From Flavobacterium sp. H122 (GTDB lineage Bacteria; Bacteroidota; Bacteroidia; Flavobacteriales; Flavobacteriaceae): DNA of 64,000 nt. The stretch's first letter is position 1. Each line of letters starts with the position of its first letter. The position numbers and the translations under genes are program-made. The notes under the pieces were generated by a model. It saw only the letters and a list, made by a program, of their open reading frames with translations. It was not told where the DNA came from and ran no database searches. Shown one piece after another: positions 43,658 to 51,569 of this stretch. Where the stretch lies: NCBI RefSeq assembly GCF_004959765.1, contig NZ_SJZD01000007.1, forward strand, positions 62,001 through 126,000, given 5' to 3'.

Positions 43658-43661
43658 TTTT

Positions 43662-44471
43662 ATGCAAAGTTCTTCCTTACAAACTAACAGAGGCTTCCTA
43701 TTTGGCGATGCTGTTTTCGAAACAGTAAAAATTATTGACAATAAAATTCTTTTTTCCGAAGACCACTACTTCAGACTAATGGCTTCTATGCGTATTTTAC
43801 GCATGGAAATTCCAATGAATTTCACCTTGGAATTTTTTGAAAGCGAAATTTTAACCGCAGTTCAAAATCAAAGTCTGGAAAAATCAGCAAGAGCCAGACT
43901 AACAGTTTTCAGGAAAGACGGCGGTTTATACCAACCGGAAACAAATGAAGTTGATTATATCATTTCTGTTTCAAAAATTGAGGAACCTTTGTACAAAATC
44001 GAGCCAAAAACTTACGAAGTTGATATTTACAAAGACTTTGTGATTACCAAACAGCTTTTATCCACAATTAAAAGCACAAACAAAAACCTCAACATCATAG
44101 GAAGTATTTATGCCAAAGAAAACGGATTAAACAACTGTCTGTTGCTTAATAACGACAAAAATATAGCAGAAGCATTGAACGGAAATATTTTCATGCTTAA
44201 AGACAATATTTTATCCACTCCACCAATTTCTGAAGGCTGTCTAAACGGCATTATGAGAAAACAAGTTCTTGCACTTGCCAAAACAGTTGAAGGAATTCAA
44301 GTTATAGAAGCCCCTGTATCTCCTTTTGACTTACAAAAGGCCGACGAACTTTTCATCACAAATGTGATAACTGGAATTCAACCCATAACAAAATACCGTA
44401 AAAAAGAATTTCAAACAAATATTTCAGAAGTCCTGACATTGAAACTAAATACAAAAATCAGACTAGGTTAA
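43662..44471 (+). CDS. Aminotransferase class IV, possible aminodeoxychorismate lyase
   Basis: A 269-residue PLP-dependent fold-type IV enzyme. RGFLFGDAVFETVKIIDNKI at the N-terminus is the family start; TIKSTNKNLNIIGSIYAKEN holds the probable PLP lysine in a pattern like that of PabC and branched-chain aminotransferases, and DELFITNVITGIQPITKYRKK is the C-terminal signature. ADC lyase (p-aminobenzoate synthesis) is the favoured role for an orphan class IV gene, but D-amino acid or branched-chain transfer cannot be excluded. The 3' end overlaps the convergent YqgE gene by four bases. Confidence 0.85.
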   Translation: MQSSSLQTNRGFLFGDAVFETVKIIDNKILFSEDHYFRLMASMRILRMEIPMNFTLEFFESEILTAVQNQSLEKSARARLTVFRKDGGLYQPETNEVDYIISVSKIEEPLYKIEPKTYEVDIYKDFVITKQLLSTIKSTNKNLNIIGSIYAKENGLNNCLLLNNDKNIAEALNGNIFMLKDNILSTPPISEGCLNGIMRKQVLALAKTVEGIQVIEAPVSPFDLQKADELFITNVITGIQPITKYRKKEFQTNISEVLTLKLNTKIRLG

Positions 44472-45028
44472 TTGTAAATAGGATTTTCAGGTGCATTTGA
44501 CCAAATCAGGTATTCACCTCCCTGCTCAATGATTTTTTCGCGCCAGAAATCTGACGGCGACTTTCCTATGATTTTATTCTGTAGTTCATTTTCAGAAATA
44601 ATCCAGGAATGGGAATCCAATTCGTTTTGCAGTTGCTCCGCATCCCAACCCGAATAGCCTAAGAAAAAGCGTATATTATTACGGCTTACTTTCCCCTCAT
44701 TGATAAGGCTTTTTGTCTGCTCAAAATCGCCCCCCCAATAAATCCCTGTAGCTATTTCTATACTGCCGGATATTAACTGAGGTATGTTATGAATAAAGTA
44801 TAAATTATCCTGTTCTATTGGCCCTCCGTTATAGATTTTAAACGAGGCCGCGATTTCAGGTATTAAATCATGGATTGTATAACGTAATGGCTTATTCAGT
44901 ATAAATCCCACCGACCCTTCATCATTATGATCTGCAAGTAAAACTACAGATCTATTAAAAGATAAATCTCCTGTTATTGAAGGCTCTGCCACTAACAAAT
45001 TTCCTTTTCTTGGTTTTACAGATATCAT
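44468..45028 (-). CDS. YqgE/AlgH family protein
   Basis: A 186-residue DUF179 (YqgE/AlgH) protein: KGNLLVAEPSITGDLSFNRS and VVLLADHNDEGSVGFILNKP are the family signature, followed by IYNGGPIEQDNLYFIHNI and RFFLGYSGWDAEQLQNELD. The function of this widely conserved family is unresolved; the name AlgH comes from alginate regulation in Pseudomonas. It is the next leftward gene after HU, with the HU terminator between them. Confidence 0.93.
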   Translation of the reverse strand: MISVKPRKGNLLVAEPSITGDLSFNRSVVLLADHNDEGSVGFILNKPLRYTIHDLIPEIAASFKIYNGGPIEQDNLYFIHNIPQLISGSIEIATGIYWGGDFEQTKSLINEGKVSRNNIRFFLGYSGWDAEQLQNELDSHSWIISENELQNKIIGKSPSDFWREKIIEQGGEYLIWSNAPENPIYN

Positions 45029-45098
45029 AACTCATCGATTTTCTAATAAATTTAACAAAATAATTACTTTGTTTCCAAATTAAATCGGTGAATTGCAT

Positions 45099-45129
45099 AA
45101 AAAAAGCCACGCATTGCGTGGCTTTTTTT
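45099..45129. terminator. Terminator of the HU gene
   Basis: AAAAAAAGCCACGC, loop ATT, GCGTGGCTTTTTTT. The A and T flanks make it bidirectional. Confidence 0.88.
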
Positions 45130-45141
45130 GTGTTTCATTTA

Positions 45142-45417
45142 TTATTTGTTTACTGAACCTTCTAATTCAGCACCTGCTTTGAATTTAACTACATTTTTAG
45201 CAGCAATTTTGATAGTTTTACCTGTTTGAGGGTTTCTTCCTTCTCTTGCAGCTCTTTTAGAAACTGACCAAGAACCGAAACCAACTAGAGAAACTCTTCC
45301 TCCTTTTTGCAAAGTTCCTTCAACATTGCTTAGAAATGATTCTAAAGCTGCTTTTGCAGCTGCTTTTGTAATTCCTGCATCAGCAGCAATAGCATCGATT
45401 AAATCTGATTTGTTCAT
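45142..45417 (-). CDS. HU family DNA-binding protein
   Basis: A 91-residue histone-like HU. MNKSDLIDAIAADAGITKAA begins it; FLSNVEGTLQKGGRVSLVGFG and FGSWSVSKRAAREGRNPQTG are the beta arm region with the proline-containing tip RNPQTGKTI that inserts into bent DNA. The length is standard. It has its own promoter and terminator and should form homodimers or heterodimers that compact the nucleoid. Confidence 0.95.
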   Translation of the reverse strand: MNKSDLIDAIAADAGITKAAAKAALESFLSNVEGTLQKGGRVSLVGFGSWSVSKRAAREGRNPQTGKTIKIAAKNVVKFKAGAELEGSVNK

Positions 45418-45462
45418 AATAATTAGTTATTAATGATTGGTTAATAATAATACTTAGCTTTA

Positions 45463-45492
45463 CAAATTTAGCAGGATTTCCTTACCACACAA
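45463..45492 (-). promoter_or_regulatory. HU gene promoter
   Basis: Minus strand TTG (45492-45490), 19 bp, TAAATTTG (45470-45463). Start about 40 nt upstream of the ATG. Confidence 0.78.
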
Positions 45493-45585
45493 CGGGTTAC
45501 GGCATTTTTTGATTATTTTGTTAATAACTTAACATTTTTGTTGATAACAATATGTTTTTATAACAAATTGATAATAAAACTCATC

Positions 45586-46536
45586 TCAAAAAGCCTTTGT
45601 TTGCTCGGAAAAACTCATCCCGTTAAGCAATTCCTGTGTCGTCATACGTTTCTTTCCGGGAAACTGAAGTGATTTTAAAACCAAAAAACCTCCTAAAACT
45701 GCAATTTTAATTTCCTTTTTTGCTGTAACGACTGTACCTGCAGATATATTGTGCAGCTCTTCTACTTTTTCAGCCTCATAAATCTTCACATTCCACTCAT
45801 TATCTCCATCTTTGAAATTACAATAAGCTGACGGATAAGGAGATAAACCACGTATAAGGTTGTAAATTGTGTCGATATCTTTGGAAAAATCAATTTTACA
45901 ATTTTCTCTATCCAGTTTATAAGCCGTTTTAATCTCGGGAGTATCATTTTGAATGGTCGTATGCACTTTTCCGCCTGAAATCAATTCAAGCGTTTCAACA
46001 ACTGCCTCACAACCCAAATGCATTAGTTTATCATGCAATTCGCCGGCTGATTCAGTTGGCGTTATTTCAATTTCCTTATTCAGAATCATAGCCCCGGTAT
46101 CAATCTTGTCATCAATGAAGAAAGTAGTCACCCCTGTTTTGGTTTCTCCGTTAATTATCGCCCAGTTAATAGGAGCTGCACCCCTGTAATTCGGTAAAAG
46201 TGAAGCATGAAGATTAAAAGTTCCCAACTCCGGCATTTGCCACACCACTGCCGGCAGCATCCTGAAAGCCACCACAACCTGTAAATTAGCATTTAACGAA
46301 CATAATTCGTTTAGAAAATCTTCATTTTTAAGATTTGTTGGCTGCAATAAACGAAGTCCTTTTTCAAGCGCATATTCTTTTACCGCTGAATATTTTATTT
46401 TTTGCCCGCGTCCGGCAGGTTTGTCAGGAGCTGTTATTACTCCTGCAACTTCATATTTATTTTCGTTAATGATAGCATCTAAAATCCCGACTGCAAATTC
46501 GGGGGTACCCATAAAAACTATTCGTAATGGCTTCAT
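45586..46536 (-). CDS. fmt: Methionyl-tRNA formyltransferase
   Basis: A 316-residue enzyme that formylates the methionine on initiator tRNA with 10-formyl-THF. LRIVFMGTPEFAVGILDAI starts it; the folate/catalytic region is FNLHASLLPNYRGAAPINWA (with Asn-His and the SLLPxYRGAAP motif), and TGVTTFFIDDKIDTGAMIL contains the catalytic Asp. The C-terminal domain is of normal length. Its ATG overlaps the recQ stop by one base (TAATG), so the two genes are translationally coupled. Confidence 0.95.
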   Translation of the reverse strand: MKPLRIVFMGTPEFAVGILDAIINENKYEVAGVITAPDKPAGRGQKIKYSAVKEYALEKGLRLLQPTNLKNEDFLNELCSLNANLQVVVAFRMLPAVVWQMPELGTFNLHASLLPNYRGAAPINWAIINGETKTGVTTFFIDDKIDTGAMILNKEIEITPTESAGELHDKLMHLGCEAVVETLELISGGKVHTTIQNDTPEIKTAYKLDRENCKIDFSKDIDTIYNLIRGLSPYPSAYCNFKDGDNEWNVKIYEAEKVEELHNISAGTVVTAKKEIKIAVLGGFLVLKSLQFPGKKRMTTQELLNGMSFSEQTKAF

Positions 46537-48476
46537 TATATAAGTGTAAATTGATTTTTTGTATTTATTGAAATGGCATCATATTCCAGAAGCTGTTTCA
46601 AAACCAACAGCAACTGATTTTCTTCTATTTCTATCACTTCAGCTAATTCCCTGGAACTTCTGGGCATTTCTTTTAATAAAGATAAAATTTGAGTTACAAT
46701 CTGCTCTCTATTAATTTCTTTTGGCTTCTTATTCAAACAATAGGAACAAATCCCGCAGTCCTTATGCACAATCTCACCAAAATAAGTCAGCAAAAGCCTG
46801 CTCTTGCATTGCAGTTCATCGGAAACATAAGTTACTACAGAAGCCAGTTGATTTTTTTTATTCAGATTTTGTTTTTCGAGATATTTTGCAACTCTGTTTA
46901 TGGTTCTATCATCCTCACGGACTTCAAGAAAAGTGATTTTTGACTCGTTTTGAATTAAAAGCAAATCTACAATTCCTCTTTCTTGTAATTTTTCAAGCAA
47001 AGTTATCACTTTGGCTTCAGAAGTATTGGCATTTTTAGCAATAAAAACGGTGTTGATATTGGTCTGCATATCAAAAACACCAGGATAATTTCTTAAAATT
47101 GAAGTAATTACTGATTCATCATCAGGGTTCAGACTAATATAACGGATAACTTCTCTGGACTCAATTATAAATTGAAGCTGTACTTTTTCAGATTGCTCAT
47201 TGGATAATGATATTATTGCCTGCCGGTCTAAAAACTGTAATGAGTTAAAGACTTTTAAGATAGGTAAGTTATATTTCGCACAAAACTGATTTAAACTAAA
47301 CGAAAACTCATCATTAATCCCTTCGCCATAAGGAATTTGAAAATAATTGCAAAGCTTAACATATACTTCTTTCAAAAAAGCAACATCAGGCAAGACAGAA
47401 ATAAATTGATTTTCGGCCTGAATAATATCAGAAGGAGAAGTTATTAAAATAGCAAAAGCCTTTTGACCGTCACGTCCTGCCCTGCCAGCTTCCTGATAAT
47501 AACTTTCAAGATTTTCAGGCAAATTTACATGAATGACCGTTTTAACATTTGGTTTATCAATACCCATTCCAAAAGCACTGGTAGCAACCATAATGGGTGT
47601 CTTTTCAGTCATCCATGACTGCATCTGACTTTCTTTTTCTTTATGCGGAAGTCCACCATGATAATAGGTTACCTTAAAACCAAGCGCATTTAACTGCGAA
47701 GCATAGTCATGACAGGATTTCCTGTTTCTGACATAAATAATGCCTGGCTCCGGATTTTTAGAAAGAATTTGTTTGATTTTATAGAGTTTATCTTCAGCTT
47801 TAATAATATGATATCCTAAATTCTCTCTGGCAAATGATTTTTTATAAATTTTAGGATTGGTTAATCCTAACAGCGCAACAATATCCTGCTGTACTTCCGG
47901 CGTAGCTGATGCCGTTAAAGCAATAAAAGGTACTTTGATAAAGATTTCCTTCAGCTTGGCAATCTTCAGATAAGAAGGTCTGAAATCATGCCCCCATTGC
48001 GACACACAATGCGCTTCGTCAATTGCAACAATTGAAATATTTAAACCTTTAATCCGTTCTAAAACCCAGTCCTGCTCTAATCGTTCCGGAGAAACATACA
48101 AAAATTTATAATTTCCGTATTGGCAATTATCCAACAACTGAATTAACTCATCAGCATGAATCCCTCCCGTTAAAGCAATTGCCTTTATATCTCTTTTTTG
48201 AAGTTGGGCTACCTGATCTTTCATGAGCGCCACAAGAGGTGAAACAACCAAACAGATTCCATCTTTAAGCATAGCCGGAACCTGAAAGCACAGTGATTTA
48301 CCTCCGCCGGTTGGCATCAAACCAAAAGTATCATTTCCATTGATAACTTCTTTTATGATATCTTCCTGAACTGGTCTGAAAGAATCATAACCCCAATATT
48401 TTCTAAGAATTTCGAGTGCTTTTTGCAATTGCGACAGTTTAAAGGATAAAGTTAAAAACTTTCCTTTTTTAAACAA
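46536..48476 (-). CDS. recQ: ATP-dependent DNA helicase RecQ
   Basis: A RecQ helicase of up to 646 residues. Motifs: FGLMPTGGGKSLCFQVP (I), IVAIDEAHCVSQWGHDFRPS (II), VPFIALTASATPEVQ (III), TSAFGMGIDKPNVKTVIHV (V) and YYQEAGRAGRDGQ (VI). The zinc-binding subdomain has Cys residues at CKSRLLLTYFGE and CGICSYCLNKK. A winged-helix-like C-terminus follows, but no HRDC domain is evident. No in-frame ATG precedes the helicase, so translation probably starts at TTG, either at 48476 or 16 codons later (LQKALEILRKYWGYDSF). Confidence 0.93.
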   Translation of the reverse strand: MFKKGKFLTLSFKLSQLQKALEILRKYWGYDSFRPVQEDIIKEVINGNDTFGLMPTGGGKSLCFQVPAMLKDGICLVVSPLVALMKDQVAQLQKRDIKAIALTGGIHADELIQLLDNCQYGNYKFLYVSPERLEQDWVLERIKGLNISIVAIDEAHCVSQWGHDFRPSYLKIAKLKEIFIKVPFIALTASATPEVQQDIVALLGLTNPKIYKKSFARENLGYHIIKAEDKLYKIKQILSKNPEPGIIYVRNRKSCHDYASQLNALGFKVTYYHGGLPHKEKESQMQSWMTEKTPIMVATSAFGMGIDKPNVKTVIHVNLPENLESYYQEAGRAGRDGQKAFAILITSPSDIIQAENQFISVLPDVAFLKEVYVKLCNYFQIPYGEGINDEFSFSLNQFCAKYNLPILKVFNSLQFLDRQAIISLSNEQSEKVQLQFIIESREVIRYISLNPDDESVITSILRNYPGVFDMQTNINTVFIAKNANTSEAKVITLLEKLQERGIVDLLLIQNESKITFLEVREDDRTINRVAKYLEKQNLNKKNQLASVVTYVSDELQCKSRLLLTYFGEIVHKDCGICSYCLNKKPKEINREQIVTQILSLLKEMPRSSRELAEVIEIEENQLLLVLKQLLEYDAISINTKNQFTLI

Positions 48477-48479
48477 ATT

Positions 48480-49016
48480 TTACTTTAAATGGCCAAAAAT
48501 AAAATCAACACGGTCTTCAACAGTTCCAATAGGGACTTCGATTAAATTGTAACCGTATTTTTTATACGTAAGTTTTAAGTGTTCGTAAATAACTTTAGCC
48601 TGCTCAAAATTTTCATAGCGTGCCTCGTCACTTACATAAATTTCTTCCCAAGGCGGCAATACAAATACCGAATCATATCTGGTTTCAATACAATGCACAT
48701 CAAAATGCTCCGGATAATCATCTCCTATATAATCCATATAGGCTAAAACATCGGGCAAACCGCGGTCTATAAATATACGGGAACACTCTTCCTGAAGTGC
48801 GTTGTGAAATTGTTTTAATCTTCCGTCAAGCAACATCTGACTAAACAGCAAAGGCTCAGTTAAAAACAACTGATCAATCCCTTGTCTTTTTGCCTCTAAA
48901 GTTACTTCGCGTGAAATTTCAGGATAACATGCATATCCTTTTTCTATTAATTTTTCAATGATAGTGGTTTTCCCTGTTCCCGGACCACCTGTAATGATAA
49001 TTATTTCCTTTTTCAA
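48480..49016 (-). CDS. AAA family ATPase (AAA_28 type)
   Basis: A soluble P-loop protein of 179 codons if started at the TTG that reads (M)KKEIIIITGGPGTGKTT; a longer version from an ATG at 49076 adds 20 residues. Walker A is ITGGPGTGKTTIIEKL, the aspartate in CSRIFIDRGLPDVLAYM is the likely Walker B, and YEHLKLTYKKYGYNLIEVPI closes the fold. The family resembles deoxynucleoside or NadR-like kinases; the substrate is unknown. The TTG start is supported by a -7 element at 49035-49042 lying inside the longer version. It is the upstream neighbour of recQ and fmt. Confidence 0.88.
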   Translation of the reverse strand: MKKEIIIITGGPGTGKTTIIEKLIEKGYACYPEISREVTLEAKRQGIDQLFLTEPLLFSQMLLDGRLKQFHNALQEECSRIFIDRGLPDVLAYMDYIGDDYPEHFDVHCIETRYDSVFVLPPWEEIYVSDEARYENFEQAKVIYEHLKLTYKKYGYNLIEVPIGTVEDRVDFIFGHLK

Positions 49017-49034
49017 AGCCTGAATTTCAAGGTG

Positions 49035-49042
49035 CAAACTTA
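49035..49042 (-). promoter_or_regulatory. -7 element of the AAA ATPase/recQ/fmt operon
   Basis: Minus strand TAAGTTTG followed by CACC, an exact TAnnTTTG match 19 bp upstream of the TTG start. It would lie inside the coding region if the upstream ATG were used. Confidence 0.55.
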
Positions 49043-49101
49043 AATAAAGAAATTGGTTTATAAAAATGATTTGCATTTCCAGTTTGAAATGCTTTTATAA
49101 G

Positions 49102-49134
49102 TTGTAACCAAAAAAATTAAAAACACTATATTTG
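49102..49134 (+). promoter_or_regulatory. Promoter of the DUF493-DUF4290-murA operon
   Basis: TTG (49102-49104) and TATATTTG (49127-49134), spacer 22 bp. Transcription would start near 49140, leaving only a few nucleotides before the ATG at 49146. Confidence 0.6.
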
Positions 49135-49145
49135 CGTTTATTTTA

Positions 49146-49442
49146 ATGCAGATGATGGATAAAAAAACAACCGAATTTTACATTCGCCTGAAAGAAGAAC
49201 TAAATAGTGTAAATAAAGTTTGGCCTTCAAAATATTTATATAAATTTATAGTCCCTACTGATACCGAAAAAATTGCCACTGTTGAAAAAGCATTTGACTG
49301 TATGGGTGCGGTAATTGATACCCGCCAGTCAAAAAACGGCAAGTTCACAAGTATATCTGTAGATGTTGTTATGCCAAGTGCAGAGGCAATCATAACAAAA
49401 TACCAGGAAGTTTCAACTATTGAAGGCATAATTTCTTTATAA
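49146..49442 (+). CDS. DUF493 family protein
   Basis: A 98-residue small alpha/beta protein of the DUF493 (YbeD-like) type: FYIRLKEELNSVNKVWPSKY at the N-terminus and the ACT-like KYLYKFIVPTDTEKIATVEK followed by FTSISVDVVMPSAEAIITKY. These proteins are thought to be small regulators (YbeD binds lipoate-pathway partners in enterobacteria), though not proven here. The start codon may be ATG 49146, 49152 or 49155 given the very short leader. It is the first gene of the conserved DUF493-DUF4290-murA order. Confidence 0.85.
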   Translation: MQMMDKKTTEFYIRLKEELNSVNKVWPSKYLYKFIVPTDTEKIATVEKAFDCMGAVIDTRQSKNGKFTSISVDVVMPSAEAIITKYQEVSTIEGIISL

Positions 49443-50150
49443 ATGGTTACAAAAATCAAAACAGAACTAGCTCAGAATGCGGTTCAAAATTTAGAATATA
49501 ATTCTGAAAGGAAATCATTAATCATTCCAGAATATGGCCGTCATTTACATAAATTAATTGATCAGGCTGTTGCTCTTGAAAACAGAGAAGAAAAAAACAA
49601 ATTAGCGAAATACATTATTTCTGTAATGGGAAGTATGAATCCTCATTTGCGTGATGTTCCTGATTTTCAGCACAAACTTTGGGATCAACTATTTATTATG
49701 TCAAATTTCCAATTAGATGTGGATTCTCCTTATCCAATCCCTACCAAAGAAGTTTTACATTTAAAACCCGCTCCGCTTCCTTACCCTCAGAATTTCCCAA
49801 AATACCGCTTTTACGGCAACAATATCACCTATATGATTGCAAAGGCATTGGAATGGGAAGACGGTGATTTAAAAAATGCCTTGATACGTGTGATTGCAAA
49901 CCACATGAAAAAGTGTTATTTGAGCTGGAACAAAGATACCGTAACCGATGCCGTTATATTTGAACATTTGTATGAGCTTTCTGACGGTAAAATCAATTTA
50001 ACGGCTTCAACCGAAGAACTTTCAAATACTCATGATTTAATGCGTACCAACAAGCGTACATCAAACAAGATGCAAATTAACAGCATGAGCAAGCATAAAA
50101 ATCAGAATTTAAAAAGCGGACCGAAAAAACCATTCAAAAAAAATAATTAA
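49443..50150 (+). CDS. DUF4290 family protein
   Basis: A 235-residue soluble protein; its ATG directly follows the DUF493 stop. Hallmark segments are LIIPEYGRHLHKLIDQAVAL, then IISVMGSMNPHLRDVPDFQH and DHKLWDQLFIMSNFQLDVDSP-type sequence, all of the DUF4290 family, which is restricted to Bacteroidota and has no assigned function. A lysine-rich, disordered C-terminus (KSGPKKPFKKNN) could bind RNA or DNA. It lies upstream of murA with a 37-bp repeat-filled spacer. Confidence 0.85.
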   Translation: MVTKIKTELAQNAVQNLEYNSERKSLIIPEYGRHLHKLIDQAVALENREEKNKLAKYIISVMGSMNPHLRDVPDFQHKLWDQLFIMSNFQLDVDSPYPIPTKEVLHLKPAPLPYPQNFPKYRFYGNNITYMIAKALEWEDGDLKNALIRVIANHMKKCYLSWNKDTVTDAVIFEHLYELSDGKINLTASTEELSNTHDLMRTNKRTSNKMQINSMSKHKNQNLKSGPKKPFKKNN

Positions 50151-50160
50151 GAGTCAAAAG

Positions 50161-50187
50161 CTCATAACTTATAACTCATAACTCAAA
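50161..50187. repeat. Two copies of a 14-bp unit before murA
   Basis: CTCATAACTTATAA and CTCATAACTCAAAA sit head to tail between DUF4290 and murA; the second copy includes the last bases before the murA ATG. No coding or terminator function is seen. Confidence 0.55.
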
Positions 50188-51498
50188 ATGGGAACATTTA
50201 AAATTGAAGGAGGAAAACCACTAAAAGGGAATGTACAGCCTCAAGGAGCAAAAAATGAAGCATTACAAGTACTTTGCCCTGTTTTATTAACTTCTGAAAA
50301 AGTTAGAATTACTAATATTCCAGATATTATTGATGTAAACAAACTGATTGTACTTCTAGGAAATTTAGGTGTAAAAATACAAAAAAACGGCCCTGGAGAC
50401 TACACTTTCCAAGCTGACGATGTAAACATTGATTACCTGAAAACAGAAGCTTTCAAAAAAGAAGGCGGAAGCTTAAGAGGATCTATCATGATTGTAGGAC
50501 CTCTTTTAGCACGTTTTGGCTGTGGATACATCCCTAAACCAGGTGGAGATAAAATTGGCCGACGCCGTTTAGACACTCACTTTGAAGGCTTTATTAATCT
50601 TGGCGCAAAATTCAGATATGAAAGAGCAGACCATTTTTACGGTGTGGAAATAGAAGGAAGGTTACAGGGAACATATATGTTGCTTGACGAAGCTTCGGTT
50701 ACCGGTACTGCAAATATTGTTATGGCTGCGGTTTTAGCTGAAGGCACAACTACTATATACAATGCTGCATGTGAACCCTATTTACAACAACTTTGTAAAA
50801 TGCTGAATTCAATGGGAGCTAAAATTACCGGAATAGGCTCTAACCTTTTAACTATTGAAGGAGTTGAAAAACTTGGAGGCTGTGAGCACCGTATTTTACC
50901 GGATATGATTGAAATTGGCTCATGGATTGGTCTTGCCGCTATGACAAGAAGTGAAATCACCATTAAAGATGTTAGTTGGGAAAATCTTGGAGTTATACCT
51001 AATGTATTCCGGAAATTAGGAATTACCTTAGAGAAAAAAGGAGATGATATTTACATCCCTGCACACAAAGACGGTTACGAAATTAAAACAGACATTGACG
51101 GTTCTATTTTGACTGTTGCTGATTCACCTTGGCCTGGCTTCACTCCAGACTTGTTAAGTATTGTGTTGGTAGTCGCTACACAGGCAAAAGGAGACGTTTT
51201 AATTCATCAAAAAATGTTTGAAAGCCGTTTATTCTTTGTGGATAAATTAATTGACATGGGAGCTAAAATCATGCTTTGTGACCCACATAGAGCAGTGGTT
51301 ATGGGACATAACTTCCAATCACAATTAAAAGCCACTACAATGAGTTCACCAGATATCAGAGCGGGTATTTCATTACTGATTGCCGCTTTAACAGCAAAAG
51401 GAACCAGTACAATTCAAAACATAGAACAAATAGACAGAGGTTATGAGCGTATCGATGAGCGTTTAAGATCGTTAGGTGCCAATATTGTGAGAGCGTAA
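50188..51498 (+). CDS. murA: UDP-GlcNAc 1-carboxyvinyltransferase MurA, Asp variant
   Basis: A 436-residue MurA, which transfers enolpyruvate from PEP to UDP-GlcNAc in the first committed step of peptidoglycan synthesis. The catalytic lysine region is GAKNEALQVL (Lys22), and RFGCGYIPKPGGDKIGRRRL holds the active-site loop. In E. coli and most bacteria the loop residue is Cys115 (PGGCTIG), the target of fosfomycin; here it is Asp121 (PGGDKIG), as in mycobacteria and chlamydiae. Domains and length are otherwise standard. Third gene of the operon. Confidence 0.96.
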   Translation: MGTFKIEGGKPLKGNVQPQGAKNEALQVLCPVLLTSEKVRITNIPDIIDVNKLIVLLGNLGVKIQKNGPGDYTFQADDVNIDYLKTEAFKKEGGSLRGSIMIVGPLLARFGCGYIPKPGGDKIGRRRLDTHFEGFINLGAKFRYERADHFYGVEIEGRLQGTYMLLDEASVTGTANIVMAAVLAEGTTTIYNAACEPYLQQLCKMLNSMGAKITGIGSNLLTIEGVEKLGGCEHRILPDMIEIGSWIGLAAMTRSEITIKDVSWENLGVIPNVFRKLGITLEKKGDDIYIPAHKDGYEIKTDIDGSILTVADSPWPGFTPDLLSIVLVVATQAKGDVLIHQKMFESRLFFVDKLIDMGAKIMLCDPHRAVVMGHNFQSQLKATTMSSPDIRAGISLLIAALTAKGTSTIQNIEQIDRGYERIDERLRSLGANIVRA

Positions 51499-51502
51499 AT
51501 TT

Positions 51503-51562
51503 AGTTTTCAGTACTCAGTCACAGTAAACAGTTTTATTGTGACTGAAAACTGAGACTGAGAA
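51503..51562. repeat. Palindromic CAGT-rich spacer after murA
   Basis: TCAGTCACA (51515-51523) and TGTGACTGA (51538-51546) form a 9-bp stem with a 14-nt loop, and the outer parts (TTTTCAGT, ACTGAAAA) also complement each other. No T run on the + strand follows immediately, so it is not a standard terminator. It resembles the other repeat-like spacers in the window. Confidence 0.45.
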
Positions 51563-51569
51563 CTTAAAA

